This document shows positions 42,617 to 55,800 of a stretch of DNA of 64,000 bases, piece after piece. The position numbers and the translations under genes are program-made. The notes beneath the pieces are model-generated. The model was not told the DNA's origin. It saw only the letters and a program-made list of their open reading frames with translations, and made no database searches. The stretch comes from CBDDKS01 sp965230335. Lineage in GTDB: Bacteria > Pseudomonadota > Gammaproteobacteria > Enterobacterales > Kangiellaceae. Each line of letters begins with the position of its first letter. The stretch's first letter is position 1. The stretch covers positions 2,666,001 to 2,730,000 of the forward strand of contig CBDDKS010000006.1 in NCBI GenBank assembly GCA_965230335.1. The letters are read 5' to 3'.

Positions 42617-44769
42617 AACACTCTGAACACCATCATGATCCGCTGTTAGAGTGTTTAGTTATTTTTGCTAAACTGTATAACCGTCCAGTTTCAATTGATG
42701 CACTTATATCCGGTTTGCCTGTTGATCCCAAGTCTCGTGGACCGGAGTTATTTTCTATAGACAGCTCAAAAGCCATGTTTTCCCGGGTAGCGCAACGGGC
42801 AGGTTTTGTATCAAGGTTAATCAAACGTGATTTGAATCATTTATCAGAATTGCTCTTACCTTGTATTTTAGTGTTAAAAAATGGTCATGCTTGTATTCTT
42901 GAAACCATTGACAGGGAAAATAAACAGGCAAAAGTTATTTTACCTGAAGTCAGTGAAGGAGAAGAATGGGTTGAGCTAAGTGATTTGGCTGATGAATATA
43001 CAGGATTTGCATTCCTTCTAAAGAAACAGTTTAAAGCCAAAAACAAGCCATTAAAGTTGATTTCTGAAAAAGATGGTCATTGGTTTTGGAGAACACTGGC
43101 ACGTTCAAAAAAAGTATTTATGAGTGTGTTGTTGGCTTCTTTTTTAATTAATCTTTTTGTCATTGCCACGCCTTTATTTACCATGAATGTTTATGACAGG
43201 GTTGTGCCTAATCATGCTTTGGAGACTTTATGGGTATTGGCTATTGGTGTATTTTTGGTATTTGCTTTTGATATGATTTTAAAGTTTATACGGACGTATT
43301 TTTTGGAAATTGCAGGCAAGAAAAGTGACGTGATTATGTCATCCATATTATTTGAAAAAGTATTAAATTTAAAAATGGAACATTGGCCTAAAAGTATTGG
43401 TGCCTTCGCGAATAATTTAAAGGATTTTGAAAGTATTCGAGGATTTTTTACAGCTTCAACCATTGCAACATTGGTTGATCTGCCTTTTTCATTTATTTTA
43501 CTCACCATTGTGTATTATATATCTGGTTCAATCGTTATTATTCCTATCAGTATCATATTATTACTTTTGATATACAGTTACATTATTGCCAAACCTTTAA
43601 AAAGAAGTATTGAATCAACGTTTGAAGCTTCAGCTAATAAAAATGCACATCTTATTGAAAGCTTGCATTCTATACAAACGATTAAATCTTTGGGAGCTGC
43701 CCATCATTCACAATGGATTTGGGAAGAGTCTACAGGAGAAATTGCCAAAAAATCGATGAAAAGCCGAATGCTTTCCAATTCAATTGTTGTTATTACACAA
43801 TTTTTAATTCAATTGAATACTGTGGGTATTATTATTTATGGTGTTTATCAAATTAGTGAATTGGAATTATCATTGGGTGGATTAATTGCTGCTGTTATGT
43901 TGTCATCACGAGCGATTTCACCCATGGGGCAGGTATCGAATTTAATTGCCCAGTATCAACAAACGCGCAATGTGTTTATGACACTGGATGATATTATGAA
44001 ACTACCGGTTGAAAGAGAAGAAGCCAAACCTTATGTAAGACGCCCCAGTTTTGAAGGACGAATCGGTTTTAATCACGTCAGCTTTTTATACCCTGAAGCA
44101 CAAAAAGCCTCTTTATCCGATATCAGTTTTACGATTCAGGCAAAAGAGCGTGTGGGTATTATTGGAAAAGTAGGTTCAGGAAAAACCAGTATTGCCAAAC
44201 TGCTTATTGGACTTTATGAACCAACAGAGGGTTCAATTACAATGGATGGCATCGATTCAAACCAAATTGATCCAGCCGATATTCGTCATAATATAGGTTA
44301 TTTATCTCAAGATTTTAAGTTGATAAGAGGTACGATTCGAGATAATTTAATTTATCGAGATCCACAGATTAATGATGAACGCTTGTTAAAAGTTGCCAAT
44401 TTATGTGGTACGGATCTCTTCGTCAATAAACTTCCCCTGGGTTTTGATACACCAGTTGGTGAAGAGGGAAATTATCTTTCGGGTGGACAAAGGCAATCTA
44501 TCGCATTAGGCCGGGCTTTATTGCTGAATGAGCCTATTTTGATTTTAGATGAACCCTCCAGCCACATGGATACATCGGGTGAAATCGCTATTCGAGAAAG
44601 GCTTATGGAATACACAAAAGATAAAACACTGGTATTAATTACGCATAAATCATCTATGCTTTCATTAGTTGAACGTCTTATTGTGATAGATGATGGCCGT
44701 GTATTAATGGATGGTCCGAAACAAAAAGTATTGTCTGCCTTAAAGGGCATGCAGCGAGAATCTAACTAG
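42613..44769 (+). CDS. lapB: LapB-type type I secretion ABC transporter
   Basis: 718 residues from a GTG that overlaps the lapD stop. An N-terminal C39-like domain (about 1-135) lacks the catalytic cysteine, as in adhesin exporters. The membrane domain follows, then the ATPase with Walker A GKVGSGKTS (518-526), signature LSGGQ (622-626), Walker B ILILDE (Asp646, Glu647) and the H-loop THKSS. It drives ATP-dependent export of the giant adhesin across the inner membrane with LapC and the TolC-OmpA protein. Confidence 0.95.
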   Translation: MKHSEHHHDPLLECLVIFAKLYNRPVSIDALISGLPVDPKSRGPELFSIDSSKAMFSRVAQRAGFVSRLIKRDLNHLSELLLPCILVLKNGHACILETIDRENKQAKVILPEVSEGEEWVELSDLADEYTGFAFLLKKQFKAKNKPLKLISEKDGHWFWRTLARSKKVFMSVLLASFLINLFVIATPLFTMNVYDRVVPNHALETLWVLAIGVFLVFAFDMILKFIRTYFLEIAGKKSDVIMSSILFEKVLNLKMEHWPKSIGAFANNLKDFESIRGFFTASTIATLVDLPFSFILLTIVYYISGSIVIIPISIILLLLIYSYIIAKPLKRSIESTFEASANKNAHLIESLHSIQTIKSLGAAHHSQWIWEESTGEIAKKSMKSRMLSNSIVVITQFLIQLNTVGIIIYGVYQISELELSLGGLIAAVMLSSRAISPMGQVSNLIAQYQQTRNVFMTLDDIMKLPVEREEAKPYVRRPSFEGRIGFNHVSFLYPEAQKASLSDISFTIQAKERVGIIGKVGSGKTSIAKLLIGLYEPTEGSITMDGIDSNQIDPADIRHNIGYLSQDFKLIRGTIRDNLIYRDPQINDERLLKVANLCGTDLFVNKLPLGFDTPVGEEGNYLSGGQRQSIALGRALLLNEPILILDEPSSHMDTSGEIAIRERLMEYTKDKTLVLITHKSSMLSLVERLIVIDDGRVLMDGPKQKVLSALKGMQRESN

Positions 44770-44770
44770 T

Positions 44771-46102
44771 ATGAGTGAATCAAAACATCATGTTGACCAT
44801 GATTTGGCATATATGCGAAGCCTGTCTGCTGCAGTTGTGGAGCGATCGCCAAAACATTTGATTCTCATAGTATTTGTTATAGCCTTATTTTTTCTATTTG
44901 TGATTGTATGGATGGCATGGGCAAAAATTGATGTGGTTGTTCGTGGTAGCGGTAAAGTGATTCCTGCCCGTCAGGTACAACTTGTACAAAGTCTGGAAGG
45001 GGGTGTTGTTTCAGAGATTCTGGTGAAAGAAGGCGACTTTGTTGATGTGAATCAAGCCTTATTAAAATTGAGCGATGTGGCTTTTTCAAGTTCATTTCAA
45101 GAGAATCAACTGAAAGCTCATGAGTTAAAAGCAAAAAGTTTACGTTTGCAGGCAGAAGCTTACGGAAAAGCATTTTTATTGGATAAACAACTGGAAGTTG
45201 TTGCTCCCAGTTTAATTCAATCAGAAAAAAGTTTATATGATTCCAATAAACAACAATTAGATGAAACAATCAGTATTTACGAAGAACAGGTTCGTCAACA
45301 ACAAAAATCATTGGAAGAAGCTGAGTCAAAAGCCAGACAACTTAAACGTTCTCTGGATTTATTAAAAAAAGAATTAAAAATTAAAGAACCTTTAATGAAA
45401 GATCGTATTATTAGTGAGATTGATTTTTTGCAGCTGCAACAAAGGGAGTCTGAAATGGAGGGTGAATTAGAAATTGCGAATATTTCTATTCCTAGATTGC
45501 AATCATTAATTCAGGAAGCAAAAGGCAAGTTGGAACAACATCGTTTGGATTTCAAAAATCAGGCAAAACGAGAACTTAACGAAGTGAATGCCGAAATTGC
45601 ACGTATTGCTGAAACGCAAACGGCTTTAGAAGATCGTGTGAATCGAACCATACTAAGATCTCCAGTAAAAGGTATTGTAAAACGTTTGTATGCCAATTCA
45701 ATTAATGGTGTTATTGAACCTGGTCGTCCAGCTTTGGAAATTGTTCCTTTAGGCGAATCTTTGGTTGTGGAAGTAAAAATAAAACCTTCAGATATTGCCT
45801 CAATAGAAATTAATCAAAAAGCACGACTTAAATTTACGGCGTTTGATTTTGCTATTGATGGTAGTTTGGATGGTACTGTCATTTTTGTAAGTGCAGACAC
45901 AAGTACTAATGAAGAGGGTGAAAGTTTTTATATTGTACGTATTCACCCTGATCATCCTTATTTGGGGCATAGAAAAAAACAGAGAATGATTAAAGTGGGT
46001 ATGACAACAGAAGCTGATATCATTACAGCAAAAAAAACGATTTTAGAATATCTTTTAAAACCGATTAATCGTGGATTAGAAAAAGCATTAAAGGAAAGTT
46101 AA
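44771..46102 (+). CDS. lapC: LapC-type HlyD family membrane fusion protein
   Basis: 443 residues. A single N-terminal membrane helix (LILIVFVIALFFLFVIVWMAWA) is followed by the lipoyl-like half-motif (VVRGSGKVIPARQVQLVQSLEGGVV), a long alpha-helical coiled coil (about 110-290) and the C-terminal barrel with TILRSPVKGIVKRLYANSINGVIEPG and KVGMTTEADI. It links the ABC exporter to the outer-membrane pore. It starts one base after the lapB stop. Confidence 0.95.
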   Translation: MSESKHHVDHDLAYMRSLSAAVVERSPKHLILIVFVIALFFLFVIVWMAWAKIDVVVRGSGKVIPARQVQLVQSLEGGVVSEILVKEGDFVDVNQALLKLSDVAFSSSFQENQLKAHELKAKSLRLQAEAYGKAFLLDKQLEVVAPSLIQSEKSLYDSNKQQLDETISIYEEQVRQQQKSLEEAESKARQLKRSLDLLKKELKIKEPLMKDRIISEIDFLQLQQRESEMEGELEIANISIPRLQSLIQEAKGKLEQHRLDFKNQAKRELNEVNAEIARIAETQTALEDRVNRTILRSPVKGIVKRLYANSINGVIEPGRPALEIVPLGESLVVEVKIKPSDIASIEINQKARLKFTAFDFAIDGSLDGTVIFVSADTSTNEEGESFYIVRIHPDHPYLGHRKKQRMIKVGMTTEADIITAKKTILEYLLKPINRGLEKALKES

Positions 46103-46103
46103 T

Positions 46104-46742
46104 ATGATGATTGGTTTATATGTTTTATCTGATTCTATTAAATGGCACCTTCAACAGGTGTTCTCAAAAGTAGAGCTCCATTGTTTTTCAAATTTAGAAT
46201 TAGCGTCCGATATGGATATTCATTTGATTCATAGTGGATCGTTTAATCCAGTCGTTCTGCAAGATTGTATGAAACAATATACTCAACAGATAAAAAACAT
46301 AGGGATTATGGAAGATAAACCTAATTTAAACAGCATGCTTCATTTTTCTAAACAGGGTATTCGGGCATATTGTAATAGTTATATGGCAGCCTCACATTAT
46401 CAGCAGTTGGTGTTAATGCTAAAAAATGGCCATAGCTGGTATCCTCCTCATTTACTGGAAGAAGCTTTAAGTCTGGCTCATAAAAACTTGGAAGAAGCCC
46501 ATACTCAACATACTCATTCTCAAAATGATGTGTTTTCGGAGCTGACAAAAAGAGAAAAAGAAGTGGTCCTGAATATTGTTGAAGGAAAAAGCAATAAGGT
46601 GATTGCCGATGAATTGGGCATTAAAGAGCAAACAGTGAAGTCACATTTGACGAATATTTTTAAGAAATTGCCGGTGACAGACAGAGTCAGTTTAGTGCTT
46701 TTTGTAAAGCAAAAAGAGAGTGCTGTTTTAAATTCCAATTAG
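46104..46742 (+). CDS. LuxR-type transcription regulator with degenerate receiver-like domain
   Basis: 212 residues. The C-terminal LuxR helix-turn-helix (about 145-205) is clear: LTKREKEVVLNIVEGKSNKVIADELGIKEQTVKSHL. The N-terminal 130 residues have the size and beta-alpha pattern of a receiver, but the acidic pair and the phospho-acceptor aspartate are not recognisable (ASDMDIHLIHSGSF at that position), so control by phosphorylation is unlikely. CsgD and related biofilm regulators have similarly altered receivers. It lies between lapC (1 base) and the adhesin and most plausibly regulates the adhesin or the whole locus. AAGGAAAG precedes the start. Confidence 0.85.
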   Translation: MMIGLYVLSDSIKWHLQQVFSKVELHCFSNLELASDMDIHLIHSGSFNPVVLQDCMKQYTQQIKNIGIMEDKPNLNSMLHFSKQGIRAYCNSYMAASHYQQLVLMLKNGHSWYPPHLLEEALSLAHKNLEEAHTQHTHSQNDVFSELTKREKEVVLNIVEGKSNKVIADELGIKEQTVKSHLTNIFKKLPVTDRVSLVLFVKQKESAVLNSN

Positions 46743-46785
46743 AATGTAAAAAATTTAGGTTTTTTTTGCTTTATATAGCCACTGG

Positions 46786-46814
46786 TCTGATCAGAAATTC
46801 TGTTAGTCATTTCT
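46786..46814. promoter_or_regulatory. Palindromic candidate operator upstream of the adhesin gene
   Basis: A perfect 10-bp palindrome TCTGATCAGA (46786-46795) overlaps an inverted repeat AGAAAT (46793-46798) / ATTTCT (46809-46814), about 85-110 bases before the adhesin start in the only gap inside the locus. LuxR-type regulators bind dyad sites, so the adjacent regulator is a candidate. A possible -10 TATACT follows near 46853. Confidence 0.35.
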
Positions 46815-46897
46815 AATACTTTAGTCGCATACGTTATCTCATATTCCTTTCTATACTTTTCTTAATATGCCGTAGTTGACAGTATGAGAGGTATGTC

Positions 46898-49800
46898 ATG
46901 GCGCAAAAAACAATTGGATACATTAGTGAATTATCGGGATCTGCTGAGATCCGTAGTTTTGAAGGTATTATTCGTGTCATTAAGGTAGGTGATATTGTTA
47001 GGGATGGCGATGTCTTAATAACCGGCAAGTCAACTCAAGTCGTTGTGACATTCTATGATGGGCATCAATTGCGTCTTGGTGAAGAGGCTGAAGTCCTGCT
47101 TGATGACACAGTGAGTTACAATGGCAGTTATGAACAAGGAGAAGTTGATCAGGTCTTATCATTACAGCAGGCTATTATTGATGGCATTGATCTGGCAGAT
47201 TTAGAGGAAACCGCTGCAGGTGTTGCTACATCAGCAGGTGCTAATGCAGATGGATTACACCAGGCATCTATTTATGAAAGAAATGCTCAGGAAGGTCAGG
47301 TGGACAGCCGTTTATCACCTTTTGCTACAGGAAGTCTTTCAGATAACAGTAATGATTTTCGTGGTGATGATGACATTTTATTATTTGGAGATTTTGAAGC
47401 TACGATTAGTATTAATTCTATTACATCAGATAATGTCATTAACCTGGCAGAAAGTACGTCCTCTATACCCGTTACTGGTGTTGTAGATGGTAGTGCACGA
47501 GCTGGTGATACGATTACCCTACAAATTAATGGTAATACCTATACAAGCACTGTGGGTTCGGATAATACATTTACAGTTGATGTGCCTGGGACTGACCTGG
47601 TAGCTGATACGGAAATTTCTGCAACAGTAGAGGATGCTGCCGGTAACTTTTATTCTGCATCGACTAATGCTTCTCATCAAGTGGATTTGGAAGCCAGTGC
47701 CTCTATTACTGTCGATGATATTACATTAGATGATGTGATTAGTTTTGCTGAAAGTGGTCAGAGCGTGAATGTAACAGGGAGTGTTGCCGGAGATGCCAGT
47801 GAAGGAGACACAGTGAGCTTTACTGTGAATGGCACAGATTATTCTGGTACGGTTGCATCAGACAATACATTCAGCATTGCTGTTGCTGGTAGTGATTTGA
47901 TGAATGAAACCAGTTTTGATGCAACCGTATCTGGTGCCGATAATGTGGATAATCCATTTGCAGCAGCAACCACATCCGTTCACCTTGTTGATGTGCATGT
48001 ACCAACAGCAAGCATCGTTTTAGATACCAATATTACAGCGGATGATATCATTAATGCACTTGAAGAAAGTAGTGATATTACTGTTTCAGGAACAGTGGGT
48101 GGTGATGTTGTTGATGGCGATACAGTTACCTTAACAATTAATGAAACCGTATTTACCGGAACAGTCAGTGGTGGTGCTTTTAGTGTTAATATTCCGGGAA
48201 CGGCATTAACTGCTGATAGTGATGCGACGATTGAAGCATCAGTGACTACATCAACGGGCAGTGTCAATGGTGAAGCAACAGCAAGCACTTCAGAAACGTA
48301 TCTTATCGATACGATTAATCCTGTTGTTAATGATCAAAGCTTTGATTACTCAGAAGATCAAGTTGAAGATGCACTGATTGCAACAGTGAATGCAAGTGAT
48401 AATGTTGCCGTCAGTCGCTTTCAATTTGATAATGGTACACAAATCAGTGATGACGGTTATTTTTCTATAAACAATAATGGTGAAATTCGTATTACTGCGG
48501 CGGGTGTTGCATCAGAAATTAATGATTTTTCGGTAGGGAATTCATCACATTCATATACCGTTGAAGTTATTGATACAGCAGGTAATCTTAATTCATCTGT
48601 GGTGACTTTAAATGAATTAAGGGTCAATGATCTTCCTATTGCTGGTGATGACAGTATTACAACGGATGAAGATACCTTAATTAACGCAACAGTACCTGTA
48701 GCAACAGATGCAGATGGAAATATTGTCAGTTATGTGTTAGAAACGAATGCTAATCAAGGGACTTTGACTTTTAATAATGATGGCAGTTATCGTTTTGAGC
48801 CTGGTACAGATTTTGACGATTTAGCGATTGGACAAACTCGCGAAGTTTCTTTTCGTTATACGGCAACAGATAATGATGGTGGCGTCAGTCAACCGGCAAC
48901 AGTGACCATTACCGTCACTGGTGTGAATGATCCGGCAGTTGTTTCTTCAGATGCACAAACCCTGGCAGAAACTGATGCGCCATTGGTGACCATCGGTACC
49001 TTAACGTCTACTGACCCCGATAATACCGATAATAGTTTCACACCTGCTAATATCACAGGAACAATCGGTGACCTGGTATTGCTGGCGGATGGCAGTTGGA
49101 CCTTTACGGCCAACTCTGCCTTCGATCATTTAAATATCGGCGACTCGGTGAATGAAACTTTCAATGTGACCTCGGAAGATGGCACGCCGACTACCGTACA
49201 AATCACGATTAATGGGTCTAATGATGCGGCCACGGTTTCCAGTGATGCTCAAACACTCATTGAGACGGATGCACCACTGGTAACCACCGGTACATTAACC
49301 TCTACGGATGTGGATAACACCGATAACTTATTTACGCCGGCTACGATTAACGGCACGATAGGTGATTTGGTGTTGTTGGCCGATGGTAGTTGGACCTTCA
49401 CAGCGAATTCTGCCTTCGATAATTTGAACGTGGGTGATTCGGTGAATGAAACTTTTAATGTCACTTCCGAAGATGGCACACCGACGACGGTTCAGATTAC
49501 CATCAATGGCACCAATGATGCGGCCACGGTTTCATCAGATTCACAAACACTCACTGAAACGGATGCACCATTAGTCACAACAGGTACATTAACCTCTACC
49601 GATCCAGACAATACAGACAATAGTTTCACACCGGCAACCATTAACGGAACAATAGGTGATTTAGTCTTGCTCGCCGATGGCAGTTGGACCTTTACGGCGA
49701 ATAGTGCGTTTGACAATTTAAATGTGGGTGATTCGGTAAATGAAACTTTTAATGTCACATCCGAAGATGGTACGCCAACTACCGTACAAATCACGATTAA

Positions 49801-52800
49801 TGGCACGAATGATGCGGCGACAGTTTCATCGGATTCACAAACACTCACTGAGACGGATGCACCACTGGTAACAACAGGTACATTAACGTCTACTGATCCT
49901 GACAACACAGATAATAATTTCACACCGGCAACGATTAACGGCACCATTGGTGACCTGGTTTTATTAGCGGATGGCAATTGGACCTTTACGGCCAACTCTG
50001 CGTTTGATCATTTGAACGTTGGCGATAATGTGAATGAAACCTTTAATGTGACCACAGAAGATGGCACACCCACGACGGTTCAGATTACGATTAATGGCAC
50101 TAATGATACGGCAACGGTTTCATCGGACAGTCAGACACTTACTGAAACGGATGCGCCATTAGTGACCACAGGAACCTTAACCTCTACGGATGTGGATAAC
50201 ACAGATAACTCATTTATGCCAGCGAACATTAACGGCTCGATAGGTGATTTGGTGTTGTTGGCCGATGGCAGTTGGACCTTCACAGCGAACTCTGCATTCG
50301 ATAATTTGAATGTGGGCGATTCGGTGAATGAAACCTTTAATGTGACCTCAGAAGATGGCACACCCACAACGGTACAAGTCACTATTAATGGCACCAATGA
50401 TGCGGCCACAGTTTCATCGGACAGTCAGACTTTGACTGAAACGGATGCCCCATTAATCACAACGGGTACACTCACATCAACGGATGTGGACAATACGGAT
50501 AACTCATTTACGCCAACGACCATTAACGGCACGATAGGTGATTTGGTGTTGTTGGTCGATGGTAGTTGGACCTTCACAGCGAATTCTGCATTCGACAATT
50601 TGAATGTGGGCGACAGTGTAAATGAAACTTTTAATGTGACCTCAGAAGATGGTACACCCACCACGGTTCAGATTACGATTAATGGCACCAATGATGCAGC
50701 CACAGTTTCATCGGACAGTCAGACACTCACTGAAACGGATGTGCCTCTTGTTACTACAGGCACTTTAACCTCTACGGATGTGGATAACACAGACAACTCA
50801 TTTACGCCAGCGAATATTACCGGCGCCATTGGTGATTTAGTATTGTTGGCGGATGGCAGTTGGACTTTCACAGCGAATTCTGCATTCGATAATTTGAACG
50901 TTGGCGATTCGGTGAATGAAACTTTTAATGTGACCTCGGAAGATGGCACACCGACGACGGTTCAGATTACGATTAATGGTACCAATGATGCAGCGACGGT
51001 TTCATCGGACAGTCAGACTTTGACTGAGACGGATGCACCACTGGTTACCACAGGTACTTTAACCTCTACCGATCCAGATAATACCGACAATAGTTTCACT
51101 CCGGCCAATATTACGGGAACAATCGGAGATCTGGTTTTATTAGCGGATGGTAGCTGGACCTTTACCGCGAATTCTGCGTTTGATGAGTTGGATCCTGGTG
51201 ATACAGTTAACGAAATATTTAATATCACTACAGAAGATGGGACACCAACAACGATACAAATTACCATCAATGGTACCAATGATTTACCAACGGTAAGTGG
51301 AACATTTATAGGTACAGTTAGTGAAGATAATATACTAACGACAAGTGGTAATTTATCAATCAGCGATGTAGATGGAGATGATAATCCGGTATTTAATGAT
51401 GTGGTAGTGACAAACGGAGATAATAATTACGGTACATTTGAATTAACAGGTGGCGTTTGGACATACACGTTAAATAATGGTCACCCTGCAGTTCAAGGTT
51501 TAAGTAATGGAGATAGTTTAACTGATACGATAACATTTGTTGCAACAGATGGAACGAATCAGGTTATTACTGTTACCATCAATGGCACCAATGATGCAGC
51601 CACGGTTTCATCAGATTCACAAACACTCACTGAAACCGATGCACCATTAGTGACTACCGGTACATTAACGTCTACAGATGTAGATAATACGGATAACTCA
51701 TTTACGCCAGCAACCATTAACGGCACCATTGGTGATTTAGTCTTGTTGACCGATGGCAGTTGGACCTTCACAGCGAATAGTGCATTCGACAATTTGAATG
51801 TCGGCGACAGTGTGAATGAAACTTTTAATGTCACTTCGGAAGATGGTACACCGACGACGGTTCAGATTACCATTAATGGCACCAATGATGCGGCAACAGT
51901 CAGCAGTGATGCTCAAACACTGATTGAAACCGATGCACCACTGGTAACAACCGGTACACTAACCTCTACGGATGTGGATAACACAGATAATAGTTTCACA
52001 CCGGCAACGATTAACGGCACGATAGGTGATTTGGTGTTGTTGGCGGATGGCAGCTGGACCTTTACGGCCAACTCTGCATTTGATAATTTAAATGTGGGTG
52101 ATTCGGTAAATGAAACTTTCAATGTGACCTCAGAAGACGGCACACCCACGACGGTTCAGATTACCATTAATGGCACCAATGATGCGGCGACGGTCAGCAG
52201 TGATGCTCAAACACTCACTGAAACCGATGCGCCTCTTGTTACTACAGGCACTTTAACGTCTACTGACCCTGATAATACGGATAACTCATTTACGCCGGCA
52301 ACCATTAACGGCACGATAGGTGATTTGGTGCTGTTGGCCGATGGCAGTTGGACCTTTACGGCGAACTCTGCGTTTGATAATTTGAATGTGGGTGATTCGG
52401 TAAATGAAACTTTTAATGTGACCTCGGAAGATGGCACACCCACCACGGTTCAAATTACGATTAATGGTACCAATGATGCGGCGACAGTTAGTAGTGATTC
52501 TCAAACGTTAACTGAAACCGATGTGCCTCTTGTGACTACAGGCACTTTAACGTCTACGGATGTGGATAACACAGATAATAGTTTCACTCCGGCCAATATC
52601 ACAGGAACAATCGGTGATTTGGTTTTATTAGCGGATGGGAGCTGGACCTTCACAGCCAACTCTGCATTCGATCATTTAAATGTCGGCGATAGTGTAAATG
52701 AAACTTTCAATGTGACTTCGGAAGATGGTACGCCAACGACGGTTCAGATTACCATTAATGGCACCAATGATGTGGCAACCGTTTCCAGTGATGCTCAAAC

Positions 52801-55800
52801 ACTGACTGAAACGGATGCGCCGCTGGTAACCACGGGTACACTGACATCAACGGATGTGGATAATACGGATAACTCATTTACGCCAGCAACGATTAACGGC
52901 ACGATAGGTGATTTGGTGTTGTTGGCGGATGGCAGTTGGACCTTTACGGCCAACTCTGCGTTTGACAATTTAAATGTGGGCGACAGTGTAAATGAAACTT
53001 TTAATGTGACCTCAGAAGATGGCACACCCACGACGGTTCAGATTACCATTAATGGCACTAATGATGCGGCAACAGTCAGCAGTGATGCTCAAACACTGAT
53101 TGAAACCGATGCGCCGCTGGTAACCACGGGTACACTGACATCAACGGATGTGGATAATACGGATAACTCATTTACGCCAGCAACGATTAACGGCACGATA
53201 GGTGATTTGGTGTTGTTGGCGGATGGCAGTTGGACCTTTACGGCCAACTCTGCGTTTGACAATTTAAATGTGGGCGACAGTGTAAATGAAACTTTTAATG
53301 TGACCTCGGAAGATGGCACACCCACGACGGTTCAGATTACCATTAATGGCACTAATGATGCGGCAACAGTCAGCAGTGATGCTCAAACACTGATTGAAAC
53401 CGATGCACCACTGGTAACAACCGGTACACTAACCTCTACGGATGTGGATAACACAGATAATAGTTTCACACCGGCAACGATTAACGGCACTATCGGTGAT
53501 TTGGTCTTGTTGGCCGATGGCAGTTGGACCTTTACGGCGAATTCTGCGTTTGACAATTTGAATGTGGGCGATTCGGTAAATGAAACTTTCAATGTCACCT
53601 CAGAAGATGGCACACCCACAACGGTACAAATCACCATTAATGGCACCAATGATGCGGCCACAGTTTCATCGGACAGTCAGACTTTGACTGAAACGGATGC
53701 CCCATTAATCACAACGGGTACACTCACATCAACGGATGTGGACAATACGGATAACTCATTTACGCCAGCGACCATTAACGGCACGATAGGTGATTTGGTG
53801 TTGTTGGCCGATGGTAGTTGGACCTTTACGGCCAACTCTGCGTTTGACAATTTAAATGTGGGCGATAGTGTAAATGAAACTTTCAATGTTACTTCGGAAG
53901 ATGGCACACCGACGACGGTTCAGATTACGATTAATGGCACCAATGATGCGGCGACAGTATCGAGTGATTCACAAACACTCACTGAAACGGATGCGCCGCT
54001 GGTAACCACGGGTACACTGACATCAACGGATGTGGATAACACAGACAACTCATTTACGCCAGCGAATATTACCGGCGCCATTGGTGATTTAGTATTGTTG
54101 GCGGATGGCAGTTGGACCTTCACAGCCAACTCTGCATTCGATAATTTGAATGTGGGTGATAGTGTAAATGAAACTTTTAATGTCACTTCGGAAGATGGTA
54201 CACCCACCACGGTTCAAATTACCATTAATGGCACTAATGATGCGGCAACTGTTTCCAGTGATGCTCAAACACTGGCTGAAACCGATGCACCACTGGTAAC
54301 AACCGGTACACTAACGTCTACGGATGTGGACAACACAGATAATAGTTTCACACCGGCAACGATTAACGGCACTATCGGTGATTTGGTCTTGTTGGCCGAT
54401 GGCAGTTGGACCTTTACGGCGAATTCTGCATTCGATAATTTGAACGTCGGTGATAGTGTCAATGAAACTTTTAATGTCACTTCGGAAGATAGTACACCCA
54501 CCACGGTTCAAATTACCATTAATGGCACCAATGATGCGGCGACAGTTTCTTCCGATAGTCAGACTTTGAGTGAGACGGATGCGCCTCTTGTTACTACAGG
54601 TACTTTAACGTCTACGGATGTGGATAACACAGATAACTCATTTACGCCGGCAACCATTAACGGCACTATCGGTGATTTAGTCTTGTTGGCTGATGGCAGT
54701 TGGACCTTTACGGCCAACTCTGCGTTTGACAATTTAAATGTGGGCGACAGTGTAAATGAAACTTTTAATGTGACCTCGGAAGATGGCACACCAACCACGG
54801 TTCAGATTACCATCAATGGCACCAATGATGCGGCCACGGTTTCATCAGATTCACAAACACTGACTGAGACGGATGCGCCACTGGTAACCACGGGTACACT
54901 GACATCAACGGATGTGGACAATACAGATAATAGTTTCATACCGGCAACCATTAACGGGACTATTGGTGACTTGGTGTTATTGGCCGATGGCAGCTGGACG
55001 TTTACGGCGAATAGTGAATTCGATAATTTAAATGTCGGCGACAGTGTAAATGAAACTTTTAATGTCACTTCGGAAGATGGTACACCGACGACAGTTCAGA
55101 TTACCATCAATGGCACTAATGATGCGGCGACAGTCAGCAGTGATGCTCAAACACTCGTTGAAACCGATGCGCCTCTTGTTACTACAGGCACTTTAACGTC
55201 TACGGATGTGGATAATACAGACAACTCATTTACGCCGGCAACCATTAACGGGACTATTGGTGACCTGGTGTTATTGGCCGATGGCAGTTGGACGTTTACG
55301 GCGAATTCTGCATTCGATAATTTGAACGTGGGCGACAGTGTAAATGAAACTTTCAATGTGACTTCAGAAGATGGTACGCCAACGACGGTACAAATCACGA
55401 TTAATGGCACCAATGATGCGGCGACAGTCAGCAGTGATGCTCAAACACTCGTTGAAACCGATGCGCCTCTTGTTACTACAGGCACTTTAACGTCTACGGA
55501 TGTGGATAATACAGACAACTCATTTACGCCGGCAACCATTAACGGGACTATTGGTGACCTGGTGTTATTGGCCGATGGCAGTTGGACGTTTACGGCGAAT
55601 TCTGCATTCGATAATTTGAACGTGGGCGACAGTGTAAATGAAACTTTCAATGTGACTTCAGAAGATGGTACGCCAACGACGGTACAAATCACGATTAATG
55701 GCACCAATGATGCGGCGACAGTATCGAGTGATTCACAAACACTGACTGAAACGGATGCACCATTAATCACAACGGGTACATTAACGTCTACGGATGTGGA

